A stretch of 40,870 nt of DNA, from assembly GCA_947441435.1 (NCBI GenBank), contig CANETX010000004.1:1-40870 (forward strand). Direction: 5' to 3'. The position numbers were made by a program, and so were the translations under genes. A model generated the notes under the pieces. The model was not told the DNA's origin and ran no database searches. It was given only the letters and a program-made list of their open reading frames with translations. Each line of letters begins with the position of its first letter. The first letter of the stretch is position 1. Origin of the DNA: Planctomycetaceae bacterium. GTDB lineage: Bacteria > Planctomycetota > Phycisphaerae > Phycisphaerales > SM1A02. This document shows positions 28,193-37,069 of the stretch, piece after piece.

Positions 28193-29371
28193 GTGGGCGC
28201 GCTGACCTACCGAACTGCCGGCGAATCACACGGACCCGCACTCATCGCACTTATCGAGGGGATGCCCGCGGGTGTCGCCATCGATCAGGCGTGGATCGAC
28301 GCGGAGTTGCGCAGGCGACAGGGGGGCTACGGTCGTGGCGCACGCCAGAAGATCGAACACGACGAAGCGAAGTTCCTCTCGGGCCTTCGCGGCGGTGCGA
28401 CCATCGGATCCCCGATTGCCATTGAGATCGTCAACGCGGACTCGCGCCTCGATGATGCCGTGAAGACGCCGCCCGTGTTTCGGCCGCGGCCCGGTCACGC
28501 CGACCTCGCCGGGAGCCTTAAGTGGCTGACCGAGGATTGCCGCTCGACGCTCGAACGGGCGAGCGCCCGCGAGACCGCGGCGCGGACGGCGGCGGGAGCG
28601 GTCGCCTCATGTCTCCTGCGCGAATTCGGGATCCGCGCGGTCGGATTCGTGCGTGGCGCGCTGGATGCGAACTCGAACATGCAGCCCGCGCATGCGACGC
28701 TCGACGCCTTCGTCGCTGCGCGCGACGCGAGCGAGGTCAATTGCCCCGACGATGCGATCTCGCAGCGGATCGTCGCCCACATCCGTCAGGCGAAGATCGA
28801 CAAGGACACCGTTGGCGGCGTCTGCGAGGTGCATGTCTTCGGTGTGATGCCGGGGCTCGGCTCGTGCGTTAGCTGCGATCAGCGGCTTGATTCCCGCCTC
28901 GCCGCCGCGGTGATGGGCATTCAGGCATTCAAGGCGGTCGAGATTGGCCTTGGCTGCGAGGTTGCGCGGCGTCGCGGCAGCGATGTGCACGACCCAATCC
29001 AATACGACGCCGCACGCGCAGGTGAAGCATGCCTCGGATTCGTCCGCCCCTCCAACAACGCAGGCGGGCTGGAAGGGGGGATGACCAACGGAATGCCGAT
29101 CGTCGTGCGCGGAACGATGAAGCCGATCTCGACGATCCTGAAGGGGATGCCCAGCGTCGACCTTCGATCGCACGAAGCCGTCACCAGCCAGTACGAACGA
29201 TCCGACATCAGCGCGATCGCCGCGGCGAGCGTGGTGATGGAGCATGTCGTCGCGTTCGAAGTGGCACGCGCGCTCGTCGAGAAGTTCGGCGGCGATTCGC
29301 TCGGCGAGCTGAAGGCCAACTGCGCTGGCTACATGGCCGCAGCTCGACGGCTCGGCGCTCCCGCGCGCTGA
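28193..29371 (+). CDS. aroC: Chorismate synthase
   Basis: A 392-residue protein, normal length. It starts VGALTYRTAGESHGPALIALIEG. The FMN/EPSP-binding signatures GGYGRGARQKIEHDEAKFLSG-like, RPGHADLAGSLKW, ERASARETAARTAAGA and SNNAGGLEGGMTNGMPI are visible. It makes chorismate from EPSP with reduced FMN, the last common step to aromatic amino acids. GTG 28193 aligns with the family N-terminus and has TAGGAT seven bases upstream. It follows aroDE, so this locus holds three of the seven shikimate-pathway steps. It ends six bases before the convergent broken gene. Confidence 0.96.
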   Translation: MGALTYRTAGESHGPALIALIEGMPAGVAIDQAWIDAELRRRQGGYGRGARQKIEHDEAKFLSGLRGGATIGSPIAIEIVNADSRLDDAVKTPPVFRPRPGHADLAGSLKWLTEDCRSTLERASARETAARTAAGAVASCLLREFGIRAVGFVRGALDANSNMQPAHATLDAFVAARDASEVNCPDDAISQRIVAHIRQAKIDKDTVGGVCEVHVFGVMPGLGSCVSCDQRLDSRLAAAVMGIQAFKAVEIGLGCEVARRRGSDVHDPIQYDAARAGEACLGFVRPSNNAGGLEGGMTNGMPIVVRGTMKPISTILKGMPSVDLRSHEAVTSQYERSDISAIAAASVVMEHVVAFEVARALVEKFGGDSLGELKANCAGYMAAARRLGAPAR

Positions 29372-29377
29372 GCGGCG

Positions 29378-30439
29378 TTAGGGCAGCAACTTCACCCAAC
29401 CGGCCTTGTCGATGGTCAGGGAGAGTTTCGTTTCCTGCTGCGTGAATCGCAGGGCATCGGCCATCTTCGGGAAGATGCCAGGATCGACGGTGGGCTTGCC
29501 GTCCTTGCCGGGTGCGGCGAGGAACATTCCTGCCATTCCGGCGATGCCATCGAGCGTCTGGTTCCACTGGTCGTTGAATTCGCCAGCGGCGTCCGCGGTC
29601 GCGAAGGCCATCGCTCCGCGGATTGTCGGGTCGGCACCGAGCGTGAGCGAAGCGGAACCCGAGTTGAGCTTGGCCATGGGTTCTTCGAAGCCCGACACGA
29701 AGCTCCCCATCATCCCGGCGTTCTCGGTTGAATCGGTGAACGCGGCACGGACCTCGGGGGTCATGCGGAGTCCGAAGTTGACGGTCGTTGCGGGAAGCCC
29801 CTTGAGCGCCGCATCGAGTTCCATCGCGGTGGCCTCGCTCGCCCCCGCGACTTCGATCGGCCGTGAGTCGGCCTCGGGGAGGATCCGGAACCAGCCGCCA
29901 CCGAGCGAGTGGGCGGCGAGCGACTCGGACGCGTTGCGGCTCACGATCTCGCTGATCTCGGACGCAGAGGGTCGGCCATCCGTCTGTACGAGGGCGACGA
30001 CTCCGTCGGCCCCGGCGAGATCGCCGACGGCCGTCATGTCCCCGATCTGGCTGATGCTCTAGACGACCGCAACGAAACCGAGGATTCCTGCGGTGCGCAT
30101 GGCGCCCATCTGGTCATCGAGCGCCTTCATCGAAGGATCGCTTGCCGGGTCCATGCTCGCGGCACGCAGCGTCAGGAGTCCCGAACCCTGCACGATCTGG
30201 GGGACCTTGCTCTTCGACATCTGCTTCGCGATCGACTCCATCGTCGCGCGGATCGATGCGCTGTCGAGCCCGGTCGTCGAGACGCGCACGACCGCCGCGG
30301 CCTTGGGGCCTACCGCCGCCGTGGGGAGTGCGTCGCTCACCCCGCCGCAGCCTGCGAGAGCCCCCGCGAGCGCGGCGATGGCGAGGACAGGTCGGGCGAG
30401 CCGCAGCGTGTGCCGCACGGAAGTGATGGTGGGGACCAT
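29378..30439 (-). pseudogene. Lipoprotein gene interrupted by an in-frame TAG stop
   Basis: One reading frame of 354 codons runs from ATG 30439 to 29378 with a single internal stop, TAG, at 30059-30061. The first part (126 codons) has a lipoprotein signal with lipobox ALAGC (C31) and AVVRVSTTGLDSASIRATME. It stops in the middle of an apparent domain (ILGFVAVV-stop-SISQIGDMTAVGD). The second part (226 codons) is soluble, has no signal peptide of its own, and continues in the same frame to GWVKLLP. No ribosome binding site is visible before the internal ATG 30037. A CAG-to-TAG or TGG-to-TAG change would explain it; a sequencing error or read-through are alternatives. No known family was recognised. 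TAGCCT lies six bases before the start. Confidence 0.7.
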
Positions 30440-30445
30440 CGACGC

Positions 30446-30451
30446 AGGCTA
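30446..30451 (-). promoter_or_regulatory. -10 element of the interrupted lipoprotein gene (TAGCCT, 6 nt before ATG)
   Basis: TAGCCT on the minus strand, six bases, then ATG 30439. It is divergent from the asnB -10 box 18 bases away. Confidence 0.5.
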
Positions 30452-30468
30452 CCCATGAGCGAGCGTCG

Positions 30469-30474
30469 TATCCT
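30469..30474 (+). promoter_or_regulatory. -10 element of asnB (TATCCT, 8 nt before ATG)
   Basis: TATCCT, eight bases, then ATG 30483. No ribosome binding site. Confidence 0.45.
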
Positions 30475-30482
30475 CGTGGCGC

Positions 30483-32447
30483 ATGTGCGGCATCGCTGGA
30501 TTCGTCGACCCGCGCGCAATGGTGACAGATCCAGAGCGCGCACTCGGGGCGATGTCCCAGTCACTCGCCCATCGCGGCCCTGACGACTCGGGACAGTGGT
30601 GGGATGCCCAGCTGCGTCTCGGGCTCGCGCACCAGCGACTCTCGATCATCGATCCCTCCCCGGCTGGCCACCAGCCGATGACGAGCGCATCCGGGCGCAC
30701 GACGATCATCTTCAACGGCGAGGTCTACAACGCGGGGGACCTGCGCACCGAAGTTGGTCGCACGCGGCGCATCGCCTGGCGCGGCCACAGCGACACCGAA
30801 GTGATGGTCGAGGCGATCGAGCAGTGGGGGATCGTCGAGGCGACGCGGCGGTTCAACGGGATGTTCGCATTCGCGCTGTTTGATAGAGAAGCCCGCACGC
30901 TGGCCCTTGCACGCGACGGCGTCGGCAAGAAGCCCCTCTACTACGGGTGGATCGACGATGTCTTCGCGTTCGCGAGCGAACTCAAGGCGTTCGCGGCGAT
31001 TCCGGGTGGTCGATCGCTCGGTGTCGACCGCGCGGCCGTCGCTGAGTTCTTGCAGTTCAGCTGCATCGGCTCGACGCGGTGCATCCATCCCGGCCTTGCG
31101 AAACTGGCTCCCGGCACCGTCGCGACCCTCGCGCTCTCGGGTCGCATGGAGGCGGGGACGCAGCCGCAAGTGACGGCCTTCTGGAGTGCGCAGGCGTCAA
31201 TCGAGGCCGGTCGCAGCGCGCCGATCGTCGACGACGCGACGGCCGTCGACGAGTTCGGCCGCGTGCTGGAGACGGCCGTGCGCCGCCGCATGATCGCGGA
31301 TGTCCCAATCGGCGCGTTCCTCTCGGGGGGGATCGACAGCGCGCTCATCGTGGCGCTCATGGCCCGGGCGGGTCAGTCGAGGGTCAAGACATTCACGATT
31401 GGCTTCGACGAACCCGACTACGACGAGTCGACTGCGGCAGCCGCCATCGCCAACCGACTCGGCACCGAGCACACCGCGGTGCAGGCCTCGGCGAAATCGG
31501 GACAGGATCTCATCCCGCTTCTTGCGCAGGTGTACGACGAGCCATTCGCCGACAGCAGCCAGATCCCCACGCTCATGGTGAGCGCGCTCGCGCGCACGAA
31601 GGTGCGCGTCGCTCTCTCGGGAGACGGCGCCGACGAACTCCTCGGCGGCTACGACCGATACGCATGGGCACCAATGATCAACCGCACGCTCCGGTTCGTT
31701 CCCTCGCCCGTGCGCGGTTGGCTCGTCGGTGTGCTTCTCGCTTTCGCGAAGGCCGCCGCCGGCGAAATGCACACCGTCGAGTCGCTCTCGCAGCTGCTTC
31801 CGCTGCCTGCGATGAGCCGCCGACGCGACAAGATCGCGCGAGGGATCAGCGTCTTGACCTCCACGAATCCCTTCCAGATGCACTCCGCGCTTGCGAGCAC
31901 AGCGCTTGAGACCGACGAACTGGTGCTGGGTGTCGGCGCGCGGCCACCGATATCACGGGGCGCCCAGAGTCCCGTGGCGATGACCACAGCCGAGTCGTTC
32001 CTGATGGCGCAGGACTTCGTGACCTATCTCGTCGATGACCTGCTCGTGAAGGTCGATCGAGCCTCGATGTCGGTCGGCCTCGAGGTCCGCTCGCCCTATC
32101 TCGACCGCGAGGTCGCTGAGTTTGCGTGGCGCAGGCCGCCATGGATGAAGATCCGTGGCATGGAGCGCAAGTGGCTGTCGTACCGGCTTGCCGAGCGGAT
32201 CATCCCCGGCGGATTCACGCCAACTCCCAAGATGGGATTCGGGGTCCCCGTGCACCACTGGATCCGTGGACCGCTCAGGCCGTGGGCCGAGGACCTGCTC
32301 TCGGCGGACCGCCTGCAGCGTGAAGGGGTGCTCGACGCCGTCAAGGTGCGTGCGCGCTGGGAATCGTTCCTCAGAGGCAGGAACGACGAGCGGCACCTCA
32401 TCTGGGCGCTCCTCATGTTCGAGTCGTGGATGGCGCGGATACGCTGA
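30483..32447 (+). CDS. asnB: Asparagine synthetase B, glutamine-hydrolysing
   Basis: A 654-residue protein with both AsnB domains. The N-terminal glutaminase has C2 as nucleophile after Met removal (MCGIAGFVDPRA), HRGPDDSG, HQRLSIID and FNGEVYN. The C-terminal ATP-pyrophosphatase/synthetase has the PP-loop LSGGIDSALIVALM, LSGDGADELLGGYDRY and VKVDRASMSVGLEVRSPYLD. It makes asparagine from aspartate, ATP and glutamine. Some members of this family act in exopolysaccharide or lasso-peptide clusters, but nothing of that kind adjoins it. The C2 catalytic residue fixes the start. Confidence 0.93.
   Translation: MCGIAGFVDPRAMVTDPERALGAMSQSLAHRGPDDSGQWWDAQLRLGLAHQRLSIIDPSPAGHQPMTSASGRTTIIFNGEVYNAGDLRTEVGRTRRIAWRGHSDTEVMVEAIEQWGIVEATRRFNGMFAFALFDREARTLALARDGVGKKPLYYGWIDDVFAFASELKAFAAIPGGRSLGVDRAAVAEFLQFSCIGSTRCIHPGLAKLAPGTVATLALSGRMEAGTQPQVTAFWSAQASIEAGRSAPIVDDATAVDEFGRVLETAVRRRMIADVPIGAFLSGGIDSALIVALMARAGQSRVKTFTIGFDEPDYDESTAAAAIANRLGTEHTAVQASAKSGQDLIPLLAQVYDEPFADSSQIPTLMVSALARTKVRVALSGDGADELLGGYDRYAWAPMINRTLRFVPSPVRGWLVGVLLAFAKAAAGEMHTVESLSQLLPLPAMSRRRDKIARGISVLTSTNPFQMHSALASTALETDELVLGVGARPPISRGAQSPVAMTTAESFLMAQDFVTYLVDDLLVKVDRASMSVGLEVRSPYLDREVAEFAWRRPPWMKIRGMERKWLSYRLAERIIPGGFTPTPKMGFGVPVHHWIRGPLRPWAEDLLSADRLQREGVLDAVKVRARWESFLRGRNDERHLIWALLMFESWMARIR
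32440..32445 (+). promoter_or_regulatory. -10-like element before the GAF gene (TACGCT, 9 nt before ATG)
   Basis: TACGCT overlaps the last codons of asnB and lies nine bases before ATG 32455. GAGG directly before the ATG could serve as a weak ribosome binding site instead. Confidence 0.35.
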
Positions 32448-32454
32448 CGCGAGG

Positions 32455-32886
32455 ATGGCACTGCCAACCCCACAAGCAGCCTTGGCGCACGTCGTCATCG
32501 ACTTTCACTGCGACTCGGGAACGCTTCACGCGTTGGGAACCGATGGGCTCCTCCATCTCGTTGCGGTCGTCGGCGAGTTTCCGCCGCCGGTGATGGAGGC
32601 CATCAAGGTGATTCCCGTCGGCAAGGGACTCGCCGGCCTCGCCGCTTCGCGCAAGTGTGCGGTGACAATCTGCAATCTCCAGACCGACACGACTGGTGAT
32701 GTGCGACCCGGTGCGAAGGCCACCGGAATGGAAGGGGCGATCACGGTCCCGTGCTTCGCGGGGGATGGCTCGGTCGTCGGCGTCCTCGGCGTCGCGTGCC
32801 GAGCGGCACGCACGTATTCCGCACACGAAGCGGCGGCGCTTACGGCTTGCGCGAAGTTGATCGCGCCGAGCCTCTGTCCGTCGTGA
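32455..32886 (+). CDS. Stand-alone GAF-domain protein
   Basis: A 143-residue protein that is almost entirely one GAF domain: VVIDFHCDSGTLHALG, the IPVGKGLAGLAASRKCAV block, AITVPCFAGDGSVVGVLGVA and a C-terminal helix [19 protein letters not shown] domains bind small ligands or sense redox state; no output domain is present. Four cysteines are scattered, but the pattern of free methionine-sulfoxide reductase is not evident. The gene starts 7 bases after asnB and its last 47 bases overlap the convergent clpB 3' end. Confidence 0.7.
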   Translation: MALPTPQAALAHVVIDFHCDSGTLHALGTDGLLHLVAVVGEFPPPVMEAIKVIPVGKGLAGLAASRKCAVTICNLQTDTTGDVRPGAKATGMEGAITVPCFAGDGSVVGVLGVACRAARTYSAHEAAALTACAKLIAPSLCPS

Positions 32887-35467
32887 AGGTGAACGACTTC
32901 CGGCTGTAGTCAACTCGTACGGTGTCGCCATCCTTGAAGGACCCGTCGAGGATCCGTGCCGCGATCGCGTTTTCGATCCGCTGCTGCACGACGCGCTTCA
33001 GGGGTCGCGCGCCGAACTGCGGGTCGTACCCCTCGGCTGCGAGCTCCGCGATCGCCCCCGGCGTCATCTGCAGCCCAAGCCCGCGCTGCACGAGCCGCCG
33101 CCGGAGGTTGCCGACCTGGATCTCCGCGATCTTGCCAAGTTGCTCCTTGCTCAACTGGTGGAAGATCACCGTTTCGTCGATGCGATTGAGCAGTTCCGGC
33201 CGCAGGTGCTGCTTCAGGAGGCCGCGGATGTGAGCCTCGATCAGTTCTTCGGGCTGCTTCGCCTCGGTCATTTGGAGAATTGCCGTCGAACCGATGTTGC
33301 TCGTCATCACGATGATGGTGTTGGCGAAGTTGACGGTGCGCCCCTGGCCATCCGTGAGCCGCCCGTCGTCGAGCACTTGGAGGAGCACATTGCTCACATC
33401 AGGATGCGCCTTCTCGAATTCGTCGAAGAGGATGACGCAGTAGGGTCGGCGTCGCACCGCTTCCGTGAGACGTCCGCCCTCTTCGAACCCGATGTACCCG
33501 GGGGGAGCGCCGATGAGTCGCGCGACCGCGTGTCGCTCCATGTACTCGCTCATGTCGATGCGGACCATCGCGTCGGGCGAGTCGAAGAGAAGTTCAGCGA
33601 GCGCCTTGCAGAGTTCCGTCTTGCCGACACCGGTCGGGCCGAGGAAGAGGAACGAACCGATGGGACGATTGGGTTCGCCGAGTCCCGCGCGATTGCGCCG
33701 AACCGCTTCCGCGACGGCGCGCACGGCTTCGTCTTGTCCGACGACGCGAGTCCCGAGCGTCTCCTCGATGTGGAGGAGCTTCTCGCGCTCGCTCTCGACG
33801 AGTCGCGACATCGGGATTCCGGTCCACTTGGCGACGACTTCAGCGATCGCCTCGGGATCGACTTCTTCCTTGACAAGCGCGCCACCCGCCGCGATGCGGT
33901 CGCGCAGGGCCTTCTCGGCTTGGGAACGCCGCACTTCCAGATCGCGCATCTCCCCGTGCTGAATGCGCGCGGCTCGCTCGAAGTCGCCGCGCCGCTGCGC
34001 CTGCTCGAACTCGACTTTGCGCGCCTCGACCTCGCGATCGACCTGCTTGATCGTCTCCAAGTCTTTCTTCTCGATGGTCCACTGCGCGGTCATCGTGCGA
34101 TCCTGCTCGCGCTGGTGAGCGAGTTCCTGATCGACCAGCGCGAGCCGCTTGGCGCTTTGTGGGTCCTTTTCCATCTGGAGCGCGGCCTTCTCGATCTCCA
34201 GCGTGGTGATCGCCCGCCGGATCGCATCGAGTTCGACCGGCATCGAGTCGTTCTCGATCCGCAGACGGCTCGCCGCCTCGTCGAGGAGGTCGATCGCCTT
34301 GTCGGGAAGGAATCGGTCGCTGATGTACCGATCCGAGAGATGCGCCGCGGCGATGAGAGCGGAGTCCTGGATGCGCACGCCATGGTGCGCCTGATAGCGC
34401 TCCTTCAATCCGCGCAGGATGGCGATCGTGTCCTCGACCGATGGCTCGCCGACGTACACCGGGGCGAACCGGCGCTCGAACGCGGCGTCCTTCTCGACAT
34501 GCTTGCGATACTCAGCAAGTGTCGTCGCGCCGATGCAGTGGAGTTCTCCCCGCGAGAGCGCAGGCTTGAGGAGTTGCCCCGCGCCGGGTGCACCCTCGGC
34601 CTGGCCCGCGCCGACGATGGTGTGCAGTTCGTCGATGAAGAGGATGATGCGACCGTCGCTCGCGGCCACTTCGCGCAGCACCCCCTTGAGCCGCTCTTCA
34701 AACTCGCCGCGGAACTTCGCCCCCGCAAGGAGTTGCCCGACATCGAGCGCCACGATGCGCGAGGCGCGCATCGACTCGGGGCAGTCGCCGTTGACGATGC
34801 GCTGGGCAAGCCCCTCGGCGATCGCCGTCTTGCCGACTCCGGGCTCGCCGATCAAGACAGGATTGTTCTTCGACCGACGCGAGAGAACCTGCATGCAGCG
34901 GCGGATCTCCTCGTCGCGGCCGACGACTGGGTCGAGCTTGCCGCTCGCGGCGAGTTCGTTGAGGTCCTTCCCGTACTTCTTGAGCGCCTCGTAGGACGAC
35001 TCGCCGCCTTGATCGTGGATCCCCTCGACGCCGCTGGCGCGACGAACTTCCTTCGCCGCATCTTCGAGCGTCTTCGCATTCGCGCCGACCGCGGCGAGGA
35101 CATCGTGCCCACCGCCTCGCGTTTGCGCGATGGCGACAAGGAGGTGATCGCTCGAGACATACGAGTCCTTCATCTTCTGCGCGAGCCGTTCGGCGGCGCC
35201 GATCACTTCCGTGAGTTCGCGTCCACCGGTGGGAGTCGTTCCCTGCACCTTGGGCTGGCGTGAGAGTTGCGCGACGGCCGTCGCCGAAATCCGTGCGGGA
35301 TCAAGCCCCGCCTTGCGCAGTACGCTCGCCGCCGGGCTGTCGCGCTCGGCGAGGAGCGCGACGAGGAGTCCAAGCGATCCAACCTCGCCATGCTGGTCAC
35401 GAACTGCGTTCGACTGGGCGAGCGCGAGCGACTGCTGGGCGAGCGTGGTGAGCTTCTCGAAGTTCAT
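32840..35467 (-). CDS. clpB: ATP-dependent disaggregase ClpB
   Basis: An 875-residue Hsp100 chaperone. In order: the N domain (1-145, two Clp-N repeats), NBD1 with Walker [10 protein letters not shown] (207-215) and [14 protein letters not shown], the coiled-coil M domain (about 400-530), NBD2 with [14 protein letters not shown] and [14 protein letters not shown], and the ClpB C-domain. It dissolves protein aggregates with DnaK. The last ~12 residues ([12 protein letters not shown]) extend beyond the usual end and are encoded in the overlap with the GAF gene. No clear heat-shock promoter or CIRCE element is visible upstream. Confidence 0.96.
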   Translation of the reverse strand: MNFEKLTTLAQQSLALAQSNAVRDQHGEVGSLGLLVALLAERDSPAASVLRKAGLDPARISATAVAQLSRQPKVQGTTPTGGRELTEVIGAAERLAQKMKDSYVSSDHLLVAIAQTRGGGHDVLAAVGANAKTLEDAAKEVRRASGVEGIHDQGGESSYEALKKYGKDLNELAASGKLDPVVGRDEEIRRCMQVLSRRSKNNPVLIGEPGVGKTAIAEGLAQRIVNGDCPESMRASRIVALDVGQLLAGAKFRGEFEERLKGVLREVAASDGRIILFIDELHTIVGAGQAEGAPGAGQLLKPALSRGELHCIGATTLAEYRKHVEKDAAFERRFAPVYVGEPSVEDTIAILRGLKERYQAHHGVRIQDSALIAAAHLSDRYISDRFLPDKAIDLLDEAASRLRIENDSMPVELDAIRRAITTLEIEKAALQMEKDPQSAKRLALVDQELAHQREQDRTMTAQWTIEKKDLETIKQVDREVEARKVEFEQAQRRGDFERAARIQHGEMRDLEVRRSQAEKALRDRIAAGGALVKEEVDPEAIAEVVAKWTGIPMSRLVESEREKLLHIEETLGTRVVGQDEAVRAVAEAVRRNRAGLGEPNRPIGSFLFLGPTGVGKTELCKALAELLFDSPDAMVRIDMSEYMERHAVARLIGAPPGYIGFEEGGRLTEAVRRRPYCVILFDEFEKAHPDVSNVLLQVLDDGRLTDGQGRTVNFANTIIVMTSNIGSTAILQMTEAKQPEELIEAHIRGLLKQHLRPELLNRIDETVIFHQLSKEQLGKIAEIQVGNLRRRLVQRGLGLQMTPGAIAELAAEGYDPQFGARPLKRVVQQRIENAIAARILDGSFKDGDTVRVDYSRKSFTFTTDRGSARSTSRKP

Positions 35468-35506
35468 GTGTATCTCTGGAAGAGCAAACTCCGTGCCTAT
35501 CTCGCG

Positions 35507-36286
35507 CTACTTGGACTCCCACGGAAAATCCGAGGGAATCACCTCGGGAACACCATTGATCCAGCCCACGAGGAACCTGAATGCATCGACGAGACGAGGG
35601 CCCGCTCGGTGGAACATCGCTCGGCCATCCACGATGGCCACTCGCCCGGGTCCATCGAGCACCGCCGGAAGAAGCGGCCACCACGGCTGACGCGCCAGCG
35701 CTGCCATCTCGGCATGGTGCGCCGCGAGGTCCTTTCCGCGCAAGCAGACGACGACGCGCTCTGGAGCCGCCTCAAGAATCTCTTCGACCGTGGCGAGACG
35801 GCGACTCGCGCCTTGAGCGTTGAGCGAGTGCCGACCACCTGCCGTCTGAATGAGGTGAGGGATCCACGCGCCGCCGACGGTGAGTGGGTCGACTCCGTCA
35901 AGAAACAACACCTCGGGTTCACGCGCAAACGGAGCGACATGATCGACGGCGGTCCACCACGCTTCGCGCATTTCGACCATCGTGCGCTCGGCGGCGGAGG
36001 CGAGTCCGACCGCACGACCCACGCGCAGGCACTCGTCGAGCACATCGGCGAAGGAGGCGGGGGCAACACGCACGATCTCGGCGCTTGCCGCCAGAGGCGC
36101 ATCCCCCGCGAGAACCACATCCGGCGCGAGCGATCGCAGGGTTTCATCGTCGCCCAGTCGCACGACCGGCACACGCGAGACGCTCACGGGCCAATCGCAT
36201 CCCGCACTGCGCCCGACAAGCAGCGCCTCGCCGCCCATCCGGCACAGGATCTCGGTGGCCGCAGGATCAAGGCTGACGACGCGCAT
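35507..36286 (-). CDS. BtuF-like helical-backbone metal/corrinoid binding protein without signal peptide
   Basis: A 259-residue protein of the BtuF/FepB-like (periplasmic-binding-protein type III) fold. It starts directly with MRVVSLDPAATEILCRMGG, which aligns with the mature N-terminus of BtuF. VVRLGDDETLRSLAPDVVLA, WWTAVDHVA, VDPLTVGGAWIPHLIQTAGG and VAIVDGRAMFHRAGPRLVDA follow. No signal peptide or lipobox precedes it, so it should be cytoplasmic unless exported otherwise. Such proteins are often annotated as cobalamin-binding proteins; the ligand is not shown by sequence. No permease or ATPase genes are adjacent. ATG 36286 is fixed by alignment and a TATGGT box six bases upstream. Confidence 0.75.
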   Translation of the reverse strand: MRVVSLDPAATEILCRMGGEALLVGRSAGCDWPVSVSRVPVVRLGDDETLRSLAPDVVLAGDAPLAASAEIVRVAPASFADVLDECLRVGRAVGLASAAERTMVEMREAWWTAVDHVAPFAREPEVLFLDGVDPLTVGGAWIPHLIQTAGGRHSLNAQGASRRLATVEEILEAAPERVVVCLRGKDLAAHHAEMAALARQPWWPLLPAVLDGPGRVAIVDGRAMFHRAGPRLVDAFRFLVGWINGVPEVIPSDFPWESK

Positions 36287-36292
36287 GCCGTC

Positions 36293-36298
36293 ACCATA
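36293..36298 (-). promoter_or_regulatory. -10 element of the btuF-like gene (TATGGT, 6 nt before ATG)
   Basis: TATGGT on the minus strand, six bases, then ATG 36286. The long hairpin repeat lies just upstream, over the -35 region. Confidence 0.55.
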
Positions 36299-36309
36299 CC
36301 CACCCTCGA

Positions 36310-36350
36310 ATTGGTCATCCATTCGAGGAAAACTCGAATGGACGACCAAT
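36310..36350. repeat. Long hairpin repeat, copy 1
   Basis: 18-base arms (36310-36327 and 36333-36350, ATTGGTCATCCATTCGAG against CTCGAATGGACGACCAAT) with a GAAAA loop and one mismatch. On the minus strand that mismatch becomes a G-U pair. The left arm is identical to that of copy 2, about 1 kb away. Confidence 0.9.
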
Positions 36351-36352
36351 CC

Positions 36353-36640
36353 CAGTACGAGAGCGCGCCCAGTGCGAGAGCGTGCCATCTGCTTGGAGTC
36401 ATCGCGCAGTCGCAGGCTCCCGGCGGCAGCGATCCCGTCTGGAACTACGCGTCCTCGGGAACGGGTTTCTCCGCGACGACACTGCAGGACGGCGTCACCT
36501 GGCAATCGGGCGGCTCGGGCGCCGCGCTCACGCTCACCGTCGAAGGGACGCCCGGGCTCCCGAATCCCGCCGACATCAATCACGATGGCCTCGTCAATGG
36601 GCTCGACCTCGCCGCAGTCCTCGCCGCCTGGTCGGCGTAG
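36353..36640 (+). pseudogene. 3' remnant of a dockerin-type (Phycisphaerae C-terminal repeat) protein gene
   Basis: The frame encodes WNYASSGTGFSATTLQDGVT, then ALTLTVEGTPGLPNP, then a calcium-loop motif, DINHDGLVNGLDLAAVLAAWSA, before the stop at 36640. That type of ending (dockerin-like D-N-D-G-V-N-D repeat plus AAW) is typical of the C-termini of large exported planctomycete proteins. Here only the last ~95 codons exist, with no ATG, signal peptide or upstream body. The frame begins right at hairpin copy 1; further upstream it is only antisense of the btuF-like gene. It looks like a gene end left by a rearrangement. Confidence 0.65.
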
Positions 36641-36737
36641 CGCCAGCCGGCTCCCATCCCCCAACTCTCACGAGGCGTGGGCCGACGAGAGCGACCCGGT
36701 CAGCCGGAGGCGGGCTCGCCGTGTGATCGTCCCCGGG

Positions 36738-36766
36738 TTGACTTGTGCATACATCGTAGTTATAAT
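36738..36766 (+). promoter_or_regulatory. Consensus sigma-70 promoter of brnTA (TTGACT-N17-TATAAT)
   Basis: TTGACT at 36738-36743 and TATAAT at 36761-36766 have the ideal 17-base spacer. Six bases then separate the -10 from GTG 36773. It is the strongest promoter seen in the window. BrnA antitoxins usually repress their own promoter. The 97 bases between the dockerin stub and this box show nothing else. Confidence 0.85.
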
Positions 36767-36772
36767 GTCCGT

Positions 36773-37069
36773 GTGCCGGATCTCCGATTCGATTCGGCTG
36801 CGCGTAAGGCCGCGGCCAACGAGGTCAAGCACGGAGTCACCTTCGAAGAGGCCAGCACGGCATTCGCCGACGAGTTCGCGCTGTGCATGGCCGACCCCGA
36901 GCACTCGCACGACGAGGATCGGTTCGTCCTGCTGGGCCTCAGTTCGTCCGTTCGGATCCTCGTCGTCGTGCGCGCATACCACGAGGACGAAGAAACGGTC
37001 CGCATCATTTCGGCACGCCGCGCAACCAGCGGCGAGCGCACGCAGTACAGAGAGGTCAACTCACGATGA
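36773..37069 (+). CDS. brnT: BrnT-family ribonuclease toxin
   Basis: A 98-residue protein with the full BrnT signature: LRFDSAARKAAANEVKHGVTFEEA, FADEF, DPEHSHDEDRFVLLG, and the C-terminal IISARRATSGERTQYRE that includes the conserved Arg/Glu-Arg active-site region. BrnT is a RelE-fold ribonuclease that blocks translation under stress. GTG 36773 gives a family-like N-terminus (VPDLRFDSA) and stands six bases after TATAAT; a leaderless message is predicted. The stop overlaps the brnA start (ATGA), the usual toxin-first order of this system. Confidence 0.92.
   Translation: MPDLRFDSAARKAAANEVKHGVTFEEASTAFADEFALCMADPEHSHDEDRFVLLGLSSSVRILVVVRAYHEDEETVRIISARRATSGERTQYREVNSR

Noticed and set aside
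33140-35263. Plus-strand open frame of about 700 codons opposite clpB
   Set aside because: A shadow of clpB, which has complete AAA+ motifs; no homology is recognisable in the plus-strand frame.
35267-36640. Single 457-codon gene covering the dockerin-like motif
   Set aside because: The first ~360 codons are antisense to clpB and the btuF-like gene; only the part after the hairpin has family-like sequence.
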